64,000 nt of DNA from Vandiemenella viatica. Taxonomy: Eukaryota > Arthropoda > Insecta > Orthoptera > Morabidae. Each line of letters starts with the position of its first letter. Within the stretch, counting starts at the first letter, position 1. Below are positions 1 to 9,800 of this stretch, piece after piece. Location: contig CM061918.1 in the NCBI GenBank assembly GCA_031002005.1, positions 39,064,947-39,128,946 on the forward strand. The letters run 5' to 3'. The notes beneath the pieces are model-generated. The model did not search any database, had not been told where the DNA came from, and saw only the letters and a program-made list of their open reading frames with translations. The translations under genes and the position numbers were made by a program.

Positions 1-195
1 TACTAAGTGTTATTAGAAAGTACATAGGATACTTTTCGGGATAAATAACGTATTTTGTGATGAAATGTTGAAAACCAACAGAACGATGACAGACAGACGG
101 ATAGCGTGTGTAATGTTATATCGGTCACTCAGGCTTTATTTCTCTCTCAGTCAGTTTGTGTAAAATTTGTTAATAAGTTTCATGTATAGACACAA

Positions 196-330
196 CCTAT
201 TAAACAATGCAGATCTGGATTTGTGATGCATACGATCACTATCAATAAAACCCAGGGACAGACACTGAACGTAGCAGGGCTACATTTAAAAGCGACATGT
301 TTTCCCATGGGCAGTTATATGCAGCTAAGT
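196..330 (+). pseudogene. Helitron/PIF1-type helicase fragment
   Basis: A short reading frame carries ITINKTQGQTLNVAGLHL followed by a CFPMG stretch. This resembles the conserved C-terminal helicase block (usually TINKSQGQTL...HGQLYVALSR) of PIF1-like and Helitron SF1 helicases. The GQLY part is only recovered by changing frame near 310, so the piece is broken. No Rep domain or other helicase motifs are visible nearby. It is best read as a small relic of a Helitron-like element. A second relic of the same helicase type lies near 23.87 kb. Confidence 0.6.
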
Positions 331-1227
331 CTCATATTTCAAACCCCTAAAGGCAAAGGACAGAAAAAACAAAAACAAAAAATATGTAAAAACGGTAGTG
401 ACATTAGATGTCTCCAGAAAGTGAAATTCTTTCAAATCTGCAGGAGGAACTATGGTAGATGGTCTTCTCCCTCCCACCCTTTAGTATTATTGCTATTTCT
501 AAAAACGTTGCAAATGTTCTCATCATGAGACAAATTCAGTGGTAAAATGGTATTGTGATGGCTTCTCCGTCATATTATCCCTACAATGTTGTTTATGGGA
601 CACTTTTTACGTAGCTTACAGCGTCCTATATCCAATTATAACAATAAAATTCAAAGTCTACGAATACGAAGTCGCGGGTAACAACTAGTCACTATATAAA
701 GTTGTAACGGAGTTGTACCTGTTTTGGCATCACGCAGAAATTACCTTACAAATTTTTGTGGAGTTTTCCCAGTTGAAAGCTCAGTGTACGGCTTTAAAAC
801 TGAGGCATGTCTTATATCTACTCATCTGATGCCACAGGAGCAGGAAATCAAAATATCTTCTTAACACCAAACTTTTTACCTATAATGTCGAATAATTTGG
901 AAACTACTGAGTCGATTTCGACTGAGTTTTCGCTGAGTCAGAAGTATCTACAATCATGTTACATCAACGGAAACAGATACAGGAGATTAATACTTCTTTT
1001 GACCTTTATTTAACCTGTAATCTGGTATAAGTTAGCAACCGATGCACAGATTTTGACGGGTTGTTTACACCATGAAAGCTTAGGATGTAACATCAAATTT
1101 GAGATGCATATCACTACGTTACCTTGACTGGGGATGATCAAGGAAAGAAAAAGAAGTAAAGAATTATAATCCTATCCAAACGCCATCTGTCACTTCTTTG
1201 TATAAGTATCGGATATTCAGCCTCTGA
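331..1227. other. No gene seen; repeat-like sequence
   Basis: I see no supported coding region here. A 'CGAAGTCGCGGGTAAC' string at about 667-682 recurs as its reverse complement near 25.33 kb. This suggests the edge of a dispersed element that continues from the helicase relic. Confidence 0.5.
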
Positions 1228-1690
1228 ACTCAATAGATGCCTTATAGTCAATCCTGGGAATCCCAAAAGGCAAGAGTAAAAATTACCTCGCATACGAAGT
1301 AGTTAGAGAAATAGATAAACTGACAACACAGGACAGAGATATAAGGCTACAATTGGTGCCTAGCCACTTGGGATTACAGGGGAATGAAAGGGCTGACAGG
1401 GCAGCTAAGGAACAACTAGCAGCCAATGAAAAATTGGACACGGCCACTCCATACACGGATCTCAGATACTGTGTTTCCAACCGCGTAAGACATGAATGGG
1501 AAGAGAAATGGGAAAAGAACAAAGCCATGGTATGCAACAAAATATTTAAGCAGGAAAAAGATCACCCTAATAAACAGATTATGCACAGGACATGTCCTAC
1601 TAAATGATAAAAAGCACATCATGAAAATCGCTGACTCTCCTAAATGTAACAGATGTGAAGCAATAGAAGATATCTACCATTACTTTTTTT
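1228..1690 (+). pseudogene. LINE ORF2 C-terminal fragment (RNase H region)
   Basis: Translation gives a SILGIPKGKSKNYLAYEVVREI stretch in two pieces, then LQLVPSHLGLQGNERADRAAKE. That last segment is the typical end of a LINE RNase H domain (W/LVPSHxGIxGNExADxAAK). After a frame change near 1570 comes INRLCTGHVLLNDKKH and PKCNRCEAIEDIYHY, matching the tail that follows RNase H in I- or R1-type LINEs. Endonuclease and RT are absent. The piece is truncated and frameshifted, and a minus-oriented SINE tail ends it at about 1684. Confidence 0.7.
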
Positions 1691-1796
1691 TTATTAACTG
1701 CTTTACTTCTCTCGACAGCGAGGTCTTTAGAGACGGGAAAGGATGGGGCGCAAGGATGGGGGCAAGGAATGGGAAGGAATTCGGCCATGGTCTTTA
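1684..1796 (-). repeat. tRNA-derived SINE, 3' part
   Basis: On the - strand this reads from AAGACCATGGCCGAATTCC through runs of TTGCCCCCATCC into CTAAAGACCTCG and an A-rich tail. It matches the 3' half of the SINE at 9277-9532. The tRNA-like head is missing, so the insertion is 5'-truncated. It lies at the end of the LINE RNase H fragment. Confidence 0.75.
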
Positions 1797-3069
1797 TTCC
1801 TAAGTGTTATACGAGGGAATAGGACTTTGTTTCTTTTAGCAACCATACCTGCATTCTTGTTATATGACTAAGTGATCTAAGACAGCATTCTCTAAAGGTA
1901 TAAGGGAGTGACAAGCTTACTTCCCTTAGCTACAGCATTTCTGTTTAGTTTAAGGTTACTTAAATAGGAGGGATGTGATTTCCTTCAGCTATCTCATTAT
2001 TCATACATGATAAAATAAGGGAGGGCAAGCAGAACCTGCTACCCTAGTATTTGTATGCATCTAAAGGTTATGAATTAAAACCATCTATTGTGCAAGGCTT
2101 GTCTTTACGTTCAATGTTACCATCAGTTTTCTATCCACTATCTTCCCCTGGTTCTCGGCGGGTAGCCGCTCGCCTGTCGAAACCAAGTATAACTCAATCA
2201 AAAATACCTAACAGCGGTACGAACCATGTCCCCCAGTCTCGGAGGCTCTTCACAGCTTTCTGAGGAATTCCGGGATGGGACAGTAGCTCTACAGTAGCCA
2301 AGCGGACGAGTTATACTCAGGCATACACCATATCAAAGAAATAAGGTCGTTTACCAGTTGTTTGTAGCTAGTAAGAATCGTAGCTGAAATTCAGGAATTT
2401 TTCCAAATAACAGTGACATAACTTCCAAAAAAAGCCACACTGACATGCTGTTTGAGAAAATTTACGGATTGATGTTGAAAGAACGCAGTCTTTCCGGTAT
2501 GAAACGCTCTCGCTCCTCTCATCGGAGGAGCGCGACAATTTTATGCGACGTTACTCTGACTTCAACTTCCGGCCAAGATCTGATTGCTCTGGCAAAGTGC
2601 TTTAGCTAGTTTAAGAATAAAGTCATTCTTGGCGTTGTGTTTGAATAAAACTTTTTCGGGAAACTAACTTGCCCGTTGACAAAACAAGACGTTTCGGCGA
2701 GCAAAGGCTCAATGGTCATTTTTGCTGCCGGTGGTTGTGAGACACGCTATGTCATCTCGCCCCTGTATGGCCGTTGATTACTGTCGAGAACCGTTGGCAG
2801 GAGCGCACATTCCAGACGTTTCCCGACTCTTCCTTCGCCTACAAATTCTGCTACAGATCCGTCATCTCAATTAATGGTTTTCACGCTTCACTTAATTGAA
2901 ATGCAGCATTTCGGTTGACTAAATACTCCGAGGTACAACGGTTCCACAGTAACCTTCTGTACGTGTAAATATTTTCTTCGCTTTGAAGTCGAAGATATTA
3001 CCAATTTCTACATTGTAGTGATTTTTAAGCGAACAGTCCGAACACCTTTCACTTATACGTCATATTGAA
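1797..3069. other. No gene seen
   Basis: No coding region is supported. A degenerate hammerhead-like block lies on the - strand at 2719-2692 (ATGACCA box, GAGC/GCTC stem, GAAACGTC). It is considered with the other cores in the findings. Confidence 0.4.
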
Positions 3070-3136
3070 ATGAAATATTGACGGGTTTTCTGCTGGCTGA
3101 TATCTTTATTGAACATAATTTCTTTAATGTACAAAG

Positions 3137-3167
3137 TTTCGGCAGCAACTTCCGCTGCCTTCGTCAG
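3137..3167 (-). ncRNA. Hammerhead ribozyme-like core (left arm)
   Basis: Read on the - strand: CTGACGA (3167-3161), A, GGCAGC (stem II), a seven-base loop, GCTGCC (stem II), then GAAA (3140-3137). This is the invariant order of a hammerhead core. Stem I, stem III and the cleavage triplet were not established, so activity is unproven. Confidence 0.55.
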
Positions 3168-3247
3168 GTAAGCTGTCAAAACGAAGCTAAGACTTTGACT
3201 GTGACAGATCAAGACTGTGACGTATTAGCTTCGTTATGATAGCTTAA

Positions 3248-3278
3248 CTGACGAAGGCAGCGAAAGTTGCTGCCGAAA
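3248..3278 (+). ncRNA. Hammerhead ribozyme-like core (right arm)
   Basis: CTGACGA at 3248-3254, stem II GGCAGC (3256-3261) pairing with GCTGCC (3269-3274), loop GAAAGTT, then GAAA at 3275-3278 followed by CGTTGTAC. All invariant core positions are present. It is the mirror copy of the core at 3167-3137. The context is a Penelope/retrozyme-like repeat by inference. Confidence 0.6.
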
Positions 3279-3526
3279 CGTTGTACATGAAAGAAATTAT
3301 GTTCAATAAAGATATCATCCGGCAGAAAACCCGTCAAGATTTTATTTCATTTATACGCGGGGAAAAACTGAACTCTCACATTCGTCATATTATTGGAACG
3401 CGTTATACCCCGGGTGATAGTAGCAATACACTGTCCTTGGGTGAGTGCAATCTGTTTATAATCTTAGCAGGTAGTTTTTAAGCCACTTTTTTTGTAGAAT
3501 CCTTCCAATTCTCCAGTGATTTGGCA

Positions 3527-3528
<2 letters not shown>

Positions 3529-3571
<43 letters not shown>
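3529..3571. repeat. 43-base poly-T tract at a 3' splice site
   Basis: An uninterrupted run of T directly before CCAG|GGA, the acceptor of the first visible CYP4 exon. It acts as an extreme polypyrimidine tract if the length is real. It could also be the antisense poly(A) of an old retroinsertion or a length error in assembly. Confidence 0.8.
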
Positions 3572-3575
3572 CCAG

Positions 3576-3806
3576 GGAATCATCACAGAGCCTTGGATGC
3601 AGGTGAGCTGGCTTAGATTACTCACTCAGAATGGGCGCTACATGAGGGAGGTAGTGAAGCAGTTCCACTCCTACATGGAGACTGTCATCTTCAGCAAGCT
3701 GTGCCAGCGGAAGGGTGCACTCACTTCACAGAGGCACTCCTGCTTCATCGACTGCCTGATCGGACCTCAGGGCCTGCTGTTACCGTGGGAAGAAGTGTAC
3801 GCTGAG
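3576..3806 (+). CDS. CYP4: CYP4 exon (pre-I-helix region)
   Basis: 77 codons from GIITEPWMQVSW to LPWEEVYAE, flanked by a poly-T tract plus CCAG acceptor and a GTGAGA donor. It starts and ends in phase 0. The stretch RLLTQNGRYMREVVKQFH corresponds to the CYP4 segment before 'FLD.LL'. Reading frame is open throughout. Confidence 0.82.
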
Positions 3807-6800
3807 GTGAGACACACACACAGATGCTTTGTGACTTTAGTCACCAGGTTCCAGTGTTTCAAATGGCTGATCATTCACATTATGAAAAATTACTGTAGTT
3901 TTTCTGTAATCTTTAGATGACTGAATATTACTGCAAACTTTGACTTATATAAAGGTCATTTTGAAGACCATTACTACAGGGTGTTTCAAAATGATTGTCG
4001 GGGTTTCATGAACTTTTTACCGGCTCTGTACTAAACATACAAGAATTAACTTTACATGGATGAATAGACAAACTCAAAGTTTTGTTTTGTAGCAGCCGCT
4101 AATCTTGTAGTTACGTTTTGTCCCGCCAGATGTCAGTGTTTGCAATATGGCAGCTAACGCTAAAGAGAAGGCTTTTTGCACTCTAGATTTTCTCATGTGT
4201 CAGTCAGTTACCGTTGTCCAACGGCACTTTCGAAAAAAAAATATGAAGGATGCACCTTCAGACAATGCCATTTGGAGGTGGTATGCGCAGTTCGTGGAGA
4301 AGGGCTGCTTGTGCAAAGGGGAAAAAAAAAGTGGGCGTCCTTCTGTGTCGGAAGTCGATGTGAACCGCGTCAGAGAAGCTTATCAACGTAGCCCACGGAA
4401 ATCAACAAAAAGAGGCAGCAGAGAACTGAACATTCCGCAAACCACAGTTTGGCGCGTGCTACGAAAACGCCTAAAAATGAAAGCCTATCACCTAGGGCTG
4501 CTTCAGGCTTTAACACCTGACGACCGTCGCAAACGTCTCACGTTTTGCAACAATATGCAAGAAAAAATGGAAGAAGATGGGTTTTGTAAAAAAAAATTTT
4601 AGTGATGAAGTGAGCTTTCACTCATGCGGGAAAGTTAACAAGCATAATGTGCGGATTTGGGGGACAGAAAATCCCAGTGCTTTTATTGAACACCAGCGTG
4701 ATTTTCCAAAAGTGTGTTTGTTCGCTGCTGTTTCCAAGGCGAAAGTGTACGGCCCGTTCTTCTTCAATGAACAGACAGTAACAGGACTAACTTACCTCGA
4801 TATGGTCTCTGAGTGGTTGCTGCCTCAGCTGAAAGAGGTGGATGATTTCATATTCCAACAAGATGGTGCTCCACCTCATTTCCATCGGGAGGTCAGAACA
4901 TTTCTCAACGAACAATTGCCGCAGCGATGGATAGGACGCGGAGCCGACAGTGACCAAATGCTCATGGCTTGGCCACCTCGTTCACCAGATTTAACCCCAT
5001 GTGATTTTTTTCTGTGGAGTTACGTCAAGGATCAAGTTTATCTTCCTCCTCTACCTGCGACTATCCCGCAACTGAGAGAACGGATCAGGGCCGCCTTTCT
5101 AAACATTTCTGATGACATGCTGCGTCGCGTGTGGGATGAAATGGACTATCGCATAGATGTGTGCAGAGTGACACAGGGCGCACATATCGAACATTTGTAA
5201 TGGATGTAAAAAAACTTGATGAGTTTCTTTACACATCAAAATAAGATTCAAATTCGTATCTCAATTGTGCTAAGTGTAGGAATGTTTTGAAACCCCCACA
5301 ATCATTTTGAATCACCCTGTATTTCAGGAATATTCAGTCGTCGAGCTATTGGCAATCGGCGATCATTGCCATGCAAAGCGCGCTAGAGCAGTAACTAGCC
5401 AGGAATCTGCATGCTTAAAGTCAGCATCACAGAGTGCAGTCCCCGTCCTAATTATGGGTCAGCCGAGGCGGCATGGACAGTTCAAGCGATCAAGGAGTGG
5501 TCTTTAATGTCGGGCAGTCGGCTAGAGTAGTCGAGCATAGCCACCTGTTAGGAGAATGCCACCCAAGGGCGACCATCTTCCTAACAATTAAGTATCAAAG
5601 TTGGCACTAAGAGATTCACTAGCTACCGTATGAGGGCTTAGATAAATTGGGGACAGTTGGAATCCACTTTGCTGCACGTTATAATCTGTATGAGTCAACC
5701 TTCGAGGCCAATAAACTAGTTACATTGCAAGTCTCGCCTTCCTTCATGTAGTAAGAACTTAAATCAGTTTCCAAACTTCGGTCTGTGGCCGTCGATCCAT
5801 AGTGGAGTCAAGTATTAGTCCAAACAGCCCAAGGTAAGGTTCTAGTGGAGATGCCAGAAGAACAGAAGAGACGCTTCGAACAGAACTGGAATTCCCAAGG
5901 GTTAGTTCGACAGCACCCCTGTCCACACACGACCACTAGCCTTGCCAAACAGCCCCTGTCAAAGTGGTGTCGGAAGTGGATTGGTTTTTCGGCAAAAGCT
6001 TACACAAATCGTGGCATATAATTGAAAATTCAAACTTTTTCAGAAAAGCGGAATTACCAGATTTGATACCCACGAAAATTGTGTAAAGGGAACATTTCCT
6101 TCAGCATCTCACTGAACTCCCTAAAAATATTTTCAGTACCTATGATTTTTCCGAAATTTTATGTTATGGTAGTGTTTAGTGTTACGTTTAGTTAGAATTA
6201 AAGTAGTGCACAGTAACAAATTTATAAATTAAGGAGTTCAGAAGTTATGAGCGTGTGACAGACGCACAAACGAGTAAAACCATAAGGGTTCCGGTTTTCA
6301 TTCGGAATTCATGGAGTCTCAAAAGTGATTTAAAATTTATTTTAGAACGTAAATATCTAATGATAAGAGAACATAACAGTATAAGTATATCTTCACCTCT
6401 GACAGGTGTTTGTTTCACCTTTAGGGCAACACGTTTGTGTTTGCGGGTAGCGAGACCACCGCCTCGTCAACGGCGTTCACTCTGGCACTGTTGGGTCTTC
6501 ACCCTGAGTGGCAGCAGCTGGCTAGACAGGAACTGCAGGAGGTGTTCGGAGGACCTGGTGAGGACTTTCACCGTCCAGTCACCGCCAAGGATCTCCCCGG
6601 TCTAACTGTCCTCGAAAGGATAATCAAGGTGAGAAACTGGCACTTCCGCTTTGACTGTGAAATTTCTTTACACAGTTCTAAACCATATGTGGCATCTAGT
6701 TCTCAAGCAGATTCCTACCCGACTAGACCCTCCCTTTAAAGGCCGCCACACACGGACGAGCCAACAGGCCAAATGTCCTCGCGCCGATCCAAAACTCGTC

Positions 6801-9800
6801 CGTGTGTGGGGCATCTCGGACGGACTGGCGTGGCTCGGCAGGCCCTGCTGGATTTTCGGCCGCTCCAAAATCCACCGAGCCATCGCAGGTAGCCGAGGGT
6901 CTGGCAGACTATCCCCACCACGACTAGAGTGGGATAACCCGTGCAACGAAAAGTGGGTACTAATTTGTAGACCTTTTGTCTTAAATATCTCAGCTTTCCG
7001 ACTTCACATCAAAATGAAACTTGCCTTAATTTACTCGCGGGACCACTTACTGTACATTAAGCGAAACCCGGTCAAAATCTGACAATATTTTTTTTCTTTA
7101 ATCATGTTCATAATTTTCAGACAGACACAAATTAAAAAAATACAGCTCATTTCTTTCCTGTAGCGCGTTAATACTACCCGAACTCATTTTTTAAAGAATA
7201 TCTCATATGTGCAGACTTTCCAGTTTATAGTTTTATTATATCTATAGATTAAATCCAATAGTTAGTTTAGAACGGCTAATAAATTCATAGAATTTCATCT
7301 GTTCGTCGTTTTCACCCTAGTCCTCTCATTCTTGTACACAGAGATTTTTTTTAAATAAATCAGTATTAATAGCGAATTAGTGCAACGCCAAAAACAATTC
7401 TGAAAGATCAATATGAGCTTTGACCACGGCTTCAAATAAAGATTACGAAGTTTTTATCTCACGGAGATAGGTTCGATTTGGAAGGGATTAAGTCACAATG
7501 ATGTAGGTCAGTCACATTTTCAATAAAAAAGACACCAAATACATATGTAGATAAATCAATCTCTCAATCTGTTGGTAAAAAATACGAAGAAAGTCAAATT
7601 TTCATTCAGCTTCCAACAGGAGGAACTGGAAATTCGACTGATGAACGAAATACGTGCTTTGCTTATCAGCACTGGTAGAAGTCAGACTTAAATCACTGTG
7701 TTTGTAAACGCATCCTGTGTGCTCACTGTGTAAACGTATCCTACATGCTGACTTATAGCGCACTTCCGAATAGGCTTTCTAAAGACATAATTGATTCTAA
7801 AGAAACAATTCAAGATACATTACGCAATCTCACTATATATCAGTTTTGGTTATAAATAACCTTAGTGTGTTCGTTCGGTTTTTTTAATAAACACTAGTTT
7901 GTCATTTATTGTCAGCAGTAAAATGTAACCATTTTATAGACTTTATGCAATTATAACCTCGGTGTTAAATTTGATTCCAGGTGACATCACTAAAATGAAT
8001 ATATTACAACATCTATGTTCCTGAATTTATTACAGTATCTTTTGCGTTATGTTAATTTCTATAAAGCAAGGAAAATTGACTTACACCAGCGTATTTTGAA
8101 TTTTATACGTTCTTACTAATTTTCATCGTTTAAGACAATTGTTTTTAAGAATTAATTTAAGAAGCATTTAATTTTTTCCCTGTAAAATAAAATTAAAAGC
8201 GAAAAAAAAAGTTTTAAATGACTGCTGATTTTTTAAAAAAAACTTTCCATAACCTAGCGAAAAAAAGGCCTTCGGTCTGTGCGACCATTTAGCCAGCTCC
8301 AGTTTATATTGTACTAAATATTGTATCAGGCTTCTTTCATGTAATTTTGGGACACATTTTTGAAGAAAAAACAACCGGCGTCACACACGAGCAGTCCATC
8401 TGGTGCCAGGCCATTTCGCACCATTCCATTTAGATTCGGTCCAAATCAGGGGGTCACACACGACAGAGCCGCACCAAGCCAAGCGTGACTACAAATTTCG
8501 CCAGTCCGGCTCTGGCAGTGTAGGGGCTAGCAGGCTGGCCCGGCATTTTAAGGGTCACCCGTTCGAATCCGCCCTGGGGTTTGGTTGGTTTTATTTTAGA
8601 GTTGTTTTTTCTTCAAAAATGTGTCCCAAAATTACATGAAAGAAGCCTGATACAATATTTAGTACAATATAAACTGGAGCTGGCTAAATGGTCGCACAGA
8701 CCGAAGGCCATTTTTTCGCTAGGTTATGGAAAGTTTTTCAAAAATATCAGCAGTCATTTAAAACGGTTTTTTTCGCTTTTAATTTTATTTTACAGGGAAA
8801 AAATTAAATGCTTCTTAAATTAATTCTTAAAAACAATTGTCTTAAACGATGAAAATTAGTAAGAACGTATAAAATTCAAAATACGCTGGTGTAAGTCAAT
8901 TTTCCTTGCTTTATAGAAATTAACATAAAAGATACTGTAATAAATTCAGGAACATAGATGTTGTAATATATTCATTTTAGTGATGTCACCTGGAATCAAA
9001 TTTAACACCGAGGTTATAATTGCATAAAGTCTATAAAATGGTTACATTTTACTGCTGACAAAAATGACTGAAACTAGTGTTTATTAAAAAAACCGAACGA
9101 ACACACTACTGTGTATGACTTACAGGTGTATTTATAACCAAAACTGATATATAGTGAGATTGCGTAATGTATCTTGAATTGTTTCTTTAGAATCAATTAT
9201 GTCTTTAGAAAGCCTATTCGGAAGTGCGCTATAAGCACACAGGATGCGTTTACAAACACAATGATTTAAGTCTGACACCGAGCGGGGCGGTGTAACGGTT
9301 AGCGTTCTCGCCTCGCATTCGGGAGGACGGCGGTTCGAATCCCCGTCCGGGCATCCAGATTTGGGTTTTCCATGGTTTCCCCAAATCACTCCAGGCAAAT
9401 AACGGGATGCTTTCTTCAAAAAGGCCATGGCCGAATTCCTTCCCATTCCTTGCCCCCATCCTTGCCCCCATCCTTTCCAGTCTCTAAAGACCTCGATGTT
9501 AAAAAGAGATGTAAAGCAGTTAAAAACAAAAATAAGTCTGACTTATACCAGTTTGCTGATAAGCAAAGCACGTATTTCGTTCATCAGTCGAATTTCCAGT
9601 TCCTCCTGTTGGAAGCTAAATGAAAATATGACTTTCTTCGTATTTTTTACCAACAGATTGAGAGATTGATTTATCTACATACTGTATTATGTATTTGGTG
9701 TCTTTTTTTTATTGAAAATGTGACTGACCCACACCATTGTGACTTAAACCCTATCTCCGTGAGATAAAAACTTCGTAATCTTTATCTGAAGCCGTGGTCA

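Larger units (their letters stand above)
3070..3350. repeat. Palindromic element with hammerhead-like cores
   Basis: An inverted repeat of about 100 bp per arm. The left arm runs from ATGAAATATTGACGGGTTTTC to TTCGTCAGG, and the right arm is its near reverse complement ending CCCGTCAAGATTTTATTTCAT. About 75 bp of spacer separates the arms. Each arm contains one hammerhead-like core in opposite orientation. Palindromic arrangement plus hammerheads suggests remnants of a Penelope-like element terminal repeat, but no reverse transcriptase is seen here. Confidence 0.7.

Noticed and set aside
8168..8823. Two related ORFs with LHERSLIQYLVQYKLELAKW
   Set aside because: They are the same sequence read in the two inverted arms of the foldback and show no known domain.
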